14,727 nt of DNA from positions 1 to 14,727 of the forward strand of contig CAAEVK010000006.1 of NCBI GenBank assembly GCA_900759475.1. The letters run 5' to 3'. This document shows positions 1-9,000 of the stretch, piece by piece. Under the pieces are notes generated by a model. The model ran no database searches, was not told the DNA's origin, and worked only from the letters and a program-made list of their open reading frames with translations. Each line of letters begins with the position of its first letter. The first letter of the stretch is position 1. This stretch comes from Clostridia bacterium. GTDB lineage: Bacteria; Bacillota; Clostridia; TANB77; CAG-508. The position numbers and the translations under genes are program-made.

Positions 1-22
1 CTCTTCTTTCCCTTCTTGACAT
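1..22 (-). CDS. 5' end of an unidentified leftward gene (partial)
   Basis: Only the first seven codons are in the window: ATG at 22-20, reading MSRRERR. A GGAGGG ribosome binding site lies at 34-29, six bases before the ATG, which makes the start credible. The product cannot be identified from seven residues; a very basic N-terminus is all that can be said. The start sits inside a perfect inverted repeat described separately. Confidence 0.55.
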
Positions 23-58
23 GTTAATCCCTCCATTTATTTTTTATTTTAACATGTC
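18..58 (-). promoter_or_regulatory. Inverted repeat enclosing the RBS and start codon
   Basis: GACATGTTAA (18-27) and TTAACATGTC (49-58) are perfect 10-base reverse complements. In the leftward transcript they would form a stem with a 21-base loop. The loop holds the GGAGGG ribosome binding site and one arm of the stem contains the ATG of the gene at 1-22. It could be an RNA switch limiting translation start or a DNA operator for a dimeric repressor; the sequence cannot tell which. Confidence 0.45.
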
Positions 59-228
59 CTTATCTTTTTTGTCCAATTTATTATAACCGATCCAGTAGTA
101 TGAACTACTGGCAAAAAAATTAAGTGCATATGAGGTGTTTGTTCATCTCTATGCACTTTGGCAGATATTATATATTGTTCTCCTAAATCTTTATATTCTG
201 CTACAAATTTGTTTCTACAAAAATCTCT
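49..228 (-). pseudogene. Remnant of a Mob/Pre (MobV-family) relaxase
   Basis: A reading frame bounded by stops at 229-231 and 49-51 encodes about 59 residues with no start of its own. It contains IISAKVHRDEQTPHMHLIFL, matching the signature H-x-D-E-x-T-P-H-x-H of plasmid recombination/mobilisation proteins (Mob_Pre, PF01076), whose histidines bind the metal for DNA nicking at oriT. Similarity appears to begin near 213 and to end near 95, just after PVVHTT. The family is normally several hundred residues, so this is an internal scrap. It overlaps the last codons of the DUF1186 gene in another frame, so the join between the two lies near 210-230. The short size means function is lost. Family assignment is from motif memory, without a search. 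Confidence 0.75.
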
Positions 229-758
229 TTATACAAATATGAAGTATCTTCCTGTTTTTTATCTTCTAGTAATTTCTTAAAATAAGTTACAATAAAATCT
301 CTCTCTTTTATACCATTAAGATATAAAATTGCAAAAGTTTGAAGTACACTACTTCTTACAAATTCATTTAAATCAGTATTTTCAATTATATCAAATAACG
401 CTTTGTCATCTCCATTGTATGTACTTGCTAAAAGTCTTGGTAAATATTCGGGATAGTCATCTCCTATAATATAATCAACTATATCTTCATTTTCTTTTTT
501 ATCTCTATTTATTAAATCTATTAAATAAGGAAAAGCTTTTTGTTCTTTAAATTCTGCAAGTAAAAATATAGCATAAATATAGCCAAAAAACTCGTCTTCT
601 TCATAATAAATTTTTTCTAGATTATTCTTTGTATATTCTAACAGTTCTAGTAATTTTGGTGTTATTTCTTCTTTATGTTTAATTGCTTCTTTTAATGCCT
701 CTTTTGGTAAATCTTCTGTGTAATATTTTAATTTTTCCACTATTTCATTTATTTCCAT
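201..758 (-). CDS. DUF1186-family protein, C-terminally truncated
   Basis: The 185-residue product is all-helical in character and acidic. Its stretches KEEITPKLLELLEYTKNN, YAIFLLAEF and NEFVRSSVLQTFA match what I recall of DUF1186 proteins (PF06685), HEAT-like helical-repeat proteins of unknown function that often carry a C-terminal SEC-C zinc motif. Family members are usually about 250 residues or more. This one stops at FVETNL and has no SEC-C motif, and its end runs into the relaxase remnant at 49-228, so it looks cut by recombination. The start is supported by AGAGGAG at 773-767, eight bases before the ATG. It lies 16 bases after the small Cys-rich gene and is probably the last gene of the AbiE operon. 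Confidence 0.7.
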   Translation of the reverse strand: MEINEIVEKLKYYTEDLPKEALKEAIKHKEEITPKLLELLEYTKNNLEKIYYEEDEFFGYIYAIFLLAEFKEQKAFPYLIDLINRDKKENEDIVDYIIGDDYPEYLPRLLASTYNGDDKALFDIIENTDLNEFVRSSVLQTFAILYLNGIKERDFIVTYFKKLLEDKKQEDTSYLYKEIFVETNL

Positions 759-774
759 ATTATTTGCTCCTCTT

Positions 775-987
775 CTATCTACATTTCAAAAAATTTTCTT
801 TTATATATTTTTCATCATATTCTCTATAATCCCTATAACAAGTACATTTTCCATCATTATATGGACTTTCCTCAAAATAGCTTTGATATTTTTCTGGTTT
901 TGCTACATATCTTATACAATCATTTTTTATTGGACAATCTTTTCCAAAACACATTGTTATATCTAATCCCCAAAAATTATAATTCAT
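775..987 (-). CDS. Small Cys-rich protein (70 aa), function unknown
   Basis: The product is 70 residues if started at the second of two nearby ATGs (987-985). The AAGGAG ribosome binding site (999-994) leaves no gap to the first ATG at 993 but a 6-base gap to the second. It has six cysteines, in the pattern C-x4-C-x5-C near residues 13-24, then C-x-C near 48-50 and one near the C-terminus, with the motif CPIKNDCIRYVAKP. This resembles small proteins of phage and mobile regions in Firmicutes and Bacteroidetes that may bind a metal; that is recall, not a search. It lies 24 bases after abiEii and 16 bases before the DUF1186 gene, so it is probably co-transcribed as cargo of the AbiE operon. Confidence 0.65.
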   Translation of the reverse strand: MNYNFWGLDITMCFGKDCPIKNDCIRYVAKPEKYQSYFEESPYNDGKCTCYRDYREYDEKYIKENFLKCR

Positions 988-1011
988 ATACATCTCCTTC
1001 TTTTATTTCGT

Positions 1012-1959
1012 CTATACAATATTTTTATTGTTTATTATTTCATTTAAAGTATTCTTTACTTCACTGATTTCTATTTTGTATTTATCATTTAATACATATT
1101 TGTTTTGCATATTTTCAAATTCCTTTAATAATTCCTCATTAAAGTCTTGGTTCAAATATGTAAAATCTTTTATTTTTATATTAGCATCAATTCCACCTTT
1201 TCTAATGCTTTCTTCTTGTCTTTTATATGAAATTAACTGTTTTAATTCTTCTTTATTTTGTAACAATTCTTTGATTTCTTTTGTTTTTGCTAGTATTGTA
1301 ATATCATATAAATGCTTTGATGTATCTTTATACATATTTCTAATATAATAAAACTCTGCTGCAAAAACTTTATCTATAAACATTCTTTCTAGCTTAATAA
1401 TGTTTATATCAAAATTTGATATTCCAAATTGCTCTTTTAATATTTTTCTTTCATTTTCATTGGCTAGTTTATATATAAGTGGCTCAATATTATATCTTTT
1501 ATATGGCTCACTAACAGTAAAAGATGTTGCTTCTACTTGTATAATTCCTGCTCTATGTAGTGGATCTTTGCTAGTATCATAAATAGAATTGTATCTGTAT
1601 ATTCCTGTAACACTGCCTTTATTATCAATACACTCTTCTTTTGATAATTTTAGTCCTTCAATTTTATAACCTAGAGCTGACTCTTTTAGTCTATTTTTAT
1701 TTTTGGTATTTGATTGTTCAGGAAGAACTTTTACTGTTAAGTCTATATCTTCTGAAAATCTATTCATTGTATCTAATATTTTATAAACTGCTGTTCCACC
1801 TTTAAAGTATGCCTGCAACTCATCTTGATTTTTTGATAATTCTTTCAATATTGTACATACATAATAATCTTTTTCAATAATATCAGAATCAATACCAGTT
1901 CTTGTATTTAAGTTATCTATAAACTCTCTAAATAGTTCTTTGTTTAAATGTAAATTCAT
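1012..1959 (-). CDS. abiEii: AbiEii/AbiGii-family nucleotidyltransferase toxin
   Basis: This is the toxin half of a type IV toxin-antitoxin/abortive-infection pair; characterised members are nucleotidyltransferases, and MenT relatives modify tRNA 3' ends. From the N-terminus one sees EKDYYVCTIL (about residues 29-38), the core motif GGTAVYK (54-60), then RFSEDIDL (about 67-74), which carries the metal-binding acidic residues. Further on are KLERMFIDK and SKHLYDI, matching the family's K-x-x-R-x-x-x-D-K and H-L-Y-D-I motifs. All key motifs are present and the length, 315 residues, is normal for the family. The start at 1959 was chosen because AGGAG (1970-1966) is 6 bases from this ATG but touches the earlier one at 1965. 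The binding site overlaps the stop of abiEi, which implies translational coupling. No frameshift or damage is visible, so it is probably functional. Confidence 0.88.
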   Translation of the reverse strand: MNLHLNKELFREFIDNLNTRTGIDSDIIEKDYYVCTILKELSKNQDELQAYFKGGTAVYKILDTMNRFSEDIDLTVKVLPEQSNTKNKNRLKESALGYKIEGLKLSKEECIDNKGSVTGIYRYNSIYDTSKDPLHRAGIIQVEATSFTVSEPYKRYNIEPLIYKLANENERKILKEQFGISNFDINIIKLERMFIDKVFAAEFYYIRNMYKDTSKHLYDITILAKTKEIKELLQNKEELKQLISYKRQEESIRKGGIDANIKIKDFTYLNQDFNEELLKEFENMQNKYVLNDKYKIEISEVKNTLNEIINNKNIV

Positions 1960-1968
1960 TTTCATCTC

Positions 1969-2616
1969 CTATCTTGCTAGGACAAGTATTTTGTTTATGA
2001 CTGTTCTACTTTTTGTATCCATAGCATATTTAATTATCTTTTCAAAATCTAAATCATTCTCTTCAATGAAATTATAAATTATTTCATCTGGATTATCTAC
2101 TTCAATTCCTATATTGTCTTTATTCTCTATTAAGTCAAATAACTGCAAATACTTATAATTCTCATTGTTTATCTCTATTTTTGGTTTTCTAATTATAACA
2201 TTTAAGTTCTTGTTTGCATATTTATTAAAGTTCTTACATTCATTTGTTGCAATGTCTATAATGTTTGGAACTTGTGTAGTTAAATGTGCCTCATTAAAAA
2301 GCTTTGCTCCAGTGACATATCCTTTAATATTTCCATCTTTGTCCATTATATATTTATATTGAATGATTTTTCTATTTCCTAACAACATCTTTCCAAATAT
2401 GTTTTCATTAGGAATATAATAAATTCCTTTATATGCTGTTTCTATTATGCCTTCTTTATTCATTCTATTTAAAATTGCTTTAACATTATTGAAAACTTTT
2501 TCTTTGTCTTTTTCATTATAGAATTTAATAATGTATTCTTTGATTTCTTCAATAAAAATTGGTATTCCTTTTTCATTCTTATTTATATATTCTAACACCA
2601 TATTATAGCAATTCAT
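1969..2616 (-). CDS. abiEi: AbiEi-family antitoxin / transcriptional repressor
   Basis: This is the antitoxin partner of the downstream AbiEii toxin. In characterised AbiE systems the antitoxin represses its own operon through an N-terminal winged helix and neutralises the toxin without stable binding. Residues 1-75 look like such a winged helix (YNMVLEYINKNEKGIPIF, then ILNRMNKEGIIETAYKGIYYIP). The middle, GYVTGAKLFNEAHLTTQVPN, matches the AbiEi/DUF6088 region, and the product is 215 residues long. An in-frame GTG at 2625 is possible, but GAGGTGA ends five bases before the ATG at 2616, so that start is preferred. It is the first gene of the leftward block and lies 9 bases upstream of abiEii, with a strong promoter at 2679-2707. 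Confidence 0.8.
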   Translation of the reverse strand: MNCYNMVLEYINKNEKGIPIFIEEIKEYIIKFYNEKDKEKVFNNVKAILNRMNKEGIIETAYKGIYYIPNENIFGKMLLGNRKIIQYKYIMDKDGNIKGYVTGAKLFNEAHLTTQVPNIIDIATNECKNFNKYANKNLNVIIRKPKIEINNENYKYLQLFDLIENKDNIGIEVDNPDEIIYNFIEENDLDFEKIIKYAMDTKSRTVINKILVLAR

Positions 2617-2678
2617 TTTTCTCACCTCTTTATTACTATTTTATGATTATTTTTATATTTTATTCATATTATAGTAAT

Positions 2679-2707
2679 ATTTTAGCATTTTTTTATCCAT
2701 TTGTCAA
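2679..2707 (-). promoter_or_regulatory. Sigma-A-type promoter of the abiE operon
   Basis: On the minus strand TTGACA (2707-2702) and TAAAAT (2684-2679) are separated by exactly 17 bases, with an extended -10 TGC directly before TAAAAT. This near-consensus promoter sits about 60 bases upstream of the abiEi start. Confidence 0.75.
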
Positions 2708-2710
2708 ATG
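2698..2710. promoter_or_regulatory. Palindrome over the abiE -35 box (candidate AbiEi operator)
   Basis: CATTTG-T-CAAATG is a perfect 6+6 inverted repeat that overlaps the TTGACA box. AbiEi antitoxins repress by binding inverted repeats in their own promoter, so this is a good candidate site. The binding itself is inferred. Confidence 0.45.
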
Positions 2711-2822
2711 TTATCAAAATTTTATAAATTTATTCAATATGTATTCTTCGATATCAATATACATTTTTTAAGTATTTTGATATACAAATTTTAAGAGTAT
2801 CAATATTTTTCAAAAACTGGCA

Positions 2823-3092
2823 TTAACAACAACACACATGTGTGTATTGTCCTCCATTTTCTCTTACCCCAGGTAAATAGCTTTTTATATACCCTGGTTC
2901 TATAGAGCCTTTCTCAAATGGTGGATCCAAAAGTTTAATAATTTGATGTTCTTTGTCTACCAAGTAGTTTTCCAAGTTTTCCATAGAAATATATTTTTTG
3001 TCATTATCTCCTGCACCTGAAATTGTTGCCCAACTTTGACTAATACTATCTATTTTACATTCGTCTGCTTCTACGCTTCCTAAAATTTGTCC
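2823..3092 (-). CDS. Giant gene segment 7: GH94 barrel continuation, abruptly truncated
   Basis: Residues 2494-2582. It reads GQILGSVEADECKIDSISQS, which is the family's G-x-x-LGS...E-x-DSI-x-QSW region. Then come LLDPPFE, GYIKSYLPGVRENGGQYTH and the odd tail VCCC before TAA. In family members, GGQYTH is followed by roughly 150 or more residues with the W-x-Y-x-G-S-A-G-W block that helps form the active site; none of it is found in any frame downstream of 2823. The break coincides with the start of the A+T-rich DNA that leads into the AbiE block. Confidence 0.8.
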   Translation of the reverse strand, partial: GQILGSVEADECKIDSISQSWATISGAGDNDKKYISMENLENYLVDKEHQIIKLLDPPFEKGSIEPGYIKSYLPGVRENGGQYTHVCCC

Positions 3093-6000
3093 GCTCATCT
3101 GTAAATGCTCTTCTATACCATCTGCCATCCCATCCAATAGTATTTAATGCTTTTCGTAATTCCTCCATCTTTTTTTGGTATAACATAAATCTTTCTTGAT
3201 CACCTTTTTTCTCACATATTGGAAGCATTCTTTGTAGTACATTATATAAGAAAAATCCTAACCATACGCTTTGCCCTTTTCCTTTGTTTCCTACTGTACT
3301 AAATCCATCGTTCCAGTCACCTGTGCCAATTTTGGGTAAGCCTTGTTCTCCAAAGGCTAAGCTTCTTTCAATTGCTTTGTTGCAATGTTCATAAATTGTT
3401 CCCTCAACAGGAGATGGCAAATATAAATCATATTTTTCATCTTGATTTTCTTGCAAAATTTCTCCTTGTAAATAGGGTACTTCTTCTTCTAATATTTTAT
3501 CTTCTCCTGTAAGCTCTATATACTCAGAAACTACATATGGTAACCACAATAAGTCATCTGAAAACTTTGTCCTAATTCCTCTTTTGGTTTCATTATGCCA
3601 CCAGTGTAAAACATCTCCTTCTATAAATTGATGTGCAGCAGCAATTAATATTTGTCTTTTCATCCATGTATCATCAATATATTTAATGCCTATGGTATCT
3701 TGTAACTGGTCTCGAAAACCAATAGCTCCTCCAGATTGATAATATCCTGTTTTTCCTAACAGTCTACTACAAATTGTTTGGTATACTGCCCATCCATTTA
3801 ACATAATATTCATAGATTCAATTGATGTTTTTACTTGTATTCTATTTAATAATTCATACCAATATTGTTTTATATTTTTTAGTTCTTCATAGCACTGCTC
3901 TATTTGAGAATATTTTTCTGCCACTTCCTTTGCTTCTAATAATGTTTTTTCCTGCCCTATATAGATACTAATTTCTTTACTTTCAAAGCCGTCTAGCTCA
4001 ATTGCTAGTTCAAATGCTATACAAGAATTTGTTCCTAATCCACAATGGTTATCTAATGTTACTTTGTGAATACCTTCTGGATTTTTAATTGTACTATTTC
4101 CTAAAAAGAATTCTTTATTTCCTGTGTAAGATACAATATCTTGACTTGCTCCTATATAAGCAACACCTTCAAAGTCTTTTGCCCCATAATTTTTAGCGTA
4201 AATCATATTTTTTTCTTTTTCTATTCCAATAAAACCATTTGACTTTATTTCATCTTCATCTAAAACAGGTTTAATATAATATATTAATTTTAAGTTTCTC
4301 TTTCCTGCTATTGTATTTTTTAGTTTTAGTATATTTACTTTTATATTGTTATTTTGTGGTACAAATATTTGTGTTGTACTTATAATGTCATTACAAATAT
4401 TTGTATATTGTGCATAGCCAAAACCATAAATAACTTCGCAATCACTTTCCTCTGTAATAAAATTGCTGGTTGACCATACTTTTCCAGTTTCTTTATCCTT
4501 TATATAAATAATCTCTGATGGAATGTCTTGATAAGGAGAATTGTCCCAAGCAGTTATGCGGTTTAATCTACTGTTTTGACACCAAGTAAATCCTCCCATG
4601 TTTTCAGTAACCACTGTTCCAAAAGTTTCATTTGCTAATATATGACTCCATACTGTTGGAAGTTTATCTCTTCTTCCTATTTTTAAAACATACTCATTTG
4701 TATTTTTTTGAAATCCTCCATATTCGTTATAATAGTTTAAATCCTCTACCTTTAAATTAATAGGGTTGTAAACCTCGTCCTTTGCTACAATAATGTTTGG
4801 ATTTTCAATTCCTATTTTTTTATTTTTTTGTTCATATTCTTCTTCATCTTCTTCCAATTGGCTTCCGTATATTGCCTTTACTTGCATCTAACATAATATT
4901 GGCTCTAAAAAATAATGTCCTAATATCTTTTTTTTCCATCTCATTTGATTTTAAAATAAAAATACCATTATTTTGATTGATTAAATATTCTAAATGTTTA
5001 TTGAATATTTCTGCTTCTATTTTTTCTTTTACATATTGTTCATAAACATTTTTTTCTTCATTTAAAATAATAATATCTACTGCTATATTTTTCATATTAA
5101 AGAATTCTTTTGCTTTTAGTAGTTCTGTAATTATATCACAATCATTTACATCTTTAATTTTTACTAAAATCATTGGATTGTCTCCTGATATTCCGATACT
5201 TCCACAAATTGTCTTGTATATACTGCTCTTTTGGCAATTTTTTAACATATAAAGATTTTAAATGATTTTGGAATAACAAATATCCTAATAACTTTTGATA
5301 AGTTTGTTCATTTTCCATACTAATTTCTAAATATCTATTTTCCGCTTCCAATCTAGCACGAGACAATTCAAAAACTTGTTTAATTCCTTCTTCACTTTTA
5401 TATTTTTCAACTAGTTGAAGTACTTCCTCTTTACTTTCAGATACTGCTAAAATTAAATTAAGATTCGTTTGTGCTTTTGGTGCTATTTTTACACTTGCTC
5501 TAATAGCAACAACTGGTTCTGTATTAGAACCTGTTTGATTTGAAAATGGTTTTGAATTAGCAATCATATTTGGTACATTTATGTTGCCTCTTCCATTTAG
5601 TTTTGCTTTGTCAATTTCATATTCAATATCTCCAATTAAATATTCTCTGGAATTCAAATTAATTGCCAAATACATATCTTTTTCCTGAATAGCACGTTTT
5701 TTTCTTCTTACTAAAATAGTATTTAATTCTTGTATATATTCAAAATTCAAAAATAAGTTATTAAAAATAGGATGAGCATAATCTTGTGTCATGGTAGATA
5801 ATACTGGTTCTAAATAAGCAGAAACTTCCAATACTTCTTCTTGATTTCCTAAATTACTTAATTGAATTGTTCTAATTTCTACTGGCTCGTTTGGTGCAAC
5901 TGTTACCTTCATTTTAGATTGAATATTTCCATCTATTCTATCAATTTGATTAGAGTCTGGGAAAAAGCTTATCTTGTATTTATCTGGTTTGTTCAAAAAT

Positions 6001-9000
6001 TTTAATCTTGCTAATGACCATATTCTTTTTGATTTAATATTTTTAATATAAAAGAATATTCCTTGCTCATAATCTGCTGTTTGTTTAAATCGATTGACTA
6101 AAATATTTTTATATTTACTAAATCCTTTTCCATTTTGATCCATACAAATTGTATAATTATCATTAGCTATTACATTAACATTTATTTTGTTTTCTTCTAT
6201 TTTGGTATAAATTCTTCCTCCATAAGAATCTTGCTTAGTCTGCTTAATTTTTTCTACCTTTTCTTTTTTCTCTTTTGTTAAAATAGCATTTGTTGGCATT
6301 CTTTCTTGTAGTAAAATATCAACTGCTTCTATTTCGGGATTTTTCATAAATCTTTTCTGTAAAATGTTATCTTTAAATAAATTGTTAATAGAAGCTAATA
6401 TTAGTCCTTGGTGATGTGCCATATAAGTTTTTACAACACTAGATTTTTCTCCGTTTTTTTGTCTTATTGGTGTGTAATCGATTGCTTCATATAGTCCGTA
6501 TTTCCCTAAAACATTGTCTTGTTCTAAAAGCTTTAAATTTTCCATTACTTCATTTGGAACATCTGGTAATGCTAACATACTTCCATAACTAGAAACTACC
6601 ATCTCATCTGCTAACCCTCTTTTTAAACCTAACCAAGGTATTCCAAAGGCCTTATACTGGTAATTATTATTTAAATCCTTTAAATTAAATGCTGCCTCTG
6701 AAATTCCCCAAGGAATTCCGCAATTTTTGGCAATACTGTTGTTGACACATCAGCATAAATTTGCAAGACTCATCTAAAAGACTTCCTTCATATTTTTTTA
6801 CATTTACATTAGACATTAAATATTCAAAAGCTGTTCCAGACCAAGAAACAAGCCCTTTATATTTATGCAAAGTTGTTAGTGTTCGACTTAAATTTGCCCA
6901 ATGCTTTGGTAAAACATCTTTTTTGGCAATAGCAACTAAACTTGTTTGTCTTGCTTCTGAAGCCAATAAGTCATAATATGAATCTGTTAATTTGTTTTCA
7001 TCACAATGGAAGCCAATAGAAAATAATCTTTTCTTTTCATCATATAATTTTGAAAAATCAGTTCGTTGAATTATTTTTTCTACCTTTTCTAATAATTCTG
7101 TTACTATTTTATTATTTTCCGAATTTCCACTTCCTGTCTCCAAACTTTCTATTAAGAATTGTTTTGCTACTAGTAAATATCCAGCAAAGTTGCCACTATC
7201 TACAGAAGATACATATTTTGGTATCATCACTTCTAATGTGTTTGTATTGTACCAATTATATAAATGTCCATTCCATTTTGGCAAATATTCAATGGTATGA
7301 ATTACGTTATAAAATAAACGAATTCCTTGTTCAAAATTAATTAATTTTAAATCAATACTAGAAATAATTGCTAAAAGTCCAAGTCCAATGTTCGTTGGAG
7401 ATGTTCTTGGTGCAACTTTTTCTTTTCTATCTTCTTGATAATTATCTGGTGGTAAATAATTGTTTTCTTTATTCATATTCTCAGAAAAGAAGTTCCAAGT
7501 TTTTTCTGCAATTTCTAACAAATGTTTTTTTTGATCTTCTGAAAGGAAATTCACCTTTGGTATTTTTGTTTTTGGAATACTTATTTTGTATGCAATACTT
7601 GGCGCAATTATCCACAATATTCCCAAGAAATAAGTAAATATTAGCCAACCTATAGAATTAGTAAAGGCAATTGATAGAATGATAAAAACAACACCTATTA
7701 TTACATTGCTTACCATTTGTTTATAATAGGATACAATATCTGTTTTTGCTAATTTTTCTGCTTCTTCTGCTGTTGTCCATTCTAGCATATTCTGTTTAGA
7801 AATAGTTAAACGATAAATTGTTTTTACTATTGCTTGTAATAAACAATAAGCTCTATGTGGTAGAAAAGCAAATTCTAATCCTCCTCTATAAATAGCAAAA
7901 AACACACCATTGGCAAATGGCATAAAGTTTTTATTAGCATTAATATATCCTTCTTCTAACTCTTTTTTAAAAATAATATAATCAATTAGTGCAACAATAG
8001 TAGGAATAAATTCTGCTATTAAAGCCAGTACTACCAAATACCCTACATGAAACTGATAAACTGCTTTTAGGCAAAGTGCTACTAGTAGTAGTGTTATTGT
8101 GCTAACCGGTAATAAACTTCTTCGTAAATTGTCTATTATTTTAAATTTAGAAAGAAAATTTAAAGGATTTTTTTGTTTTATTTCTTGATGTGGTTTAGAA
8201 ATAAATTTTCTTAACCAACCAATAATTTGCCAATCTCCTCTTGTCCATCTACTAAGTCGTGTCATAAAACTATTATACTTGGAAGGATATCCATCTAATA
8301 ATAAAATATCATTTGCTAATCCACATCTTAAATAGCTTCCTTCTAGCAAGTCATGACTTAACACTGTATTTTCTGGGATTTGATTTTTTAAAACTTCATG
8401 AAAAACCCTTAAATTATAAATTCCCTTTCCCGTAAAAATTCCTTCATCAAAATTGTCCTGATATACATCAGATATTGCATTTGTATACATATCTGTTCCA
8501 CTTATACCTGCAAAAATTCTACAAAATTCGCTTTGAAAACTACTTTGTAAATCCACTCCCACACGTGGTTGTATCAAACCATGTCCTCCGAGTTACCACA
8601 CCATTTTCTATGATTGGTTTGTTTAAAATATGCTCCATAGCACCAATAAGCTCTAAGCCAGAGTTTAATACCAAATTAGTATCTGCATCTAAAGTAATAA
8701 CATATTGGATAGTTGGTAATCGATTTAAGCTTTCTAATATGGTATTGCTCCTAAAGTCATTTGTTTTTGGCTCTAGTAAAAATTGATTAAACTCTGTTAA
8801 TAATCCTCTTTTACGTTCCCAGCCTAAAAAAAGCTTTTCACTTGGATTCCATTTTCTTTTTCGATATAAAAAATGAAATCTTGGGAATTTCTCCAATGGG
8901 TATTTTTTGTTTAGTTCTTTTATTTTTTGTTCTCCCCATTTTACAATTTCTTTATCATATTTTTCTTCTTCATTCTTACCGAGAACTTGCATCTCCTAAT

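Noticed and set aside
92..111. Second hairpin CCAGTAGT/ACTACTGG
   Set aside because: It also lies in the relaxase remnant (PVVHTTG) and has no T run after it in the direction of transcription.
113..158. Rho-independent terminator on the minus strand (AAGTGCATA/TATGCACTT followed by a T run)
   Set aside because: The hairpin lies in the sequence encoding the relaxase motif (KVHRDEQTPHMHL), so its symmetry probably comes from coding sequence. It might terminate transcription by chance today, but it was not listed as a terminator.
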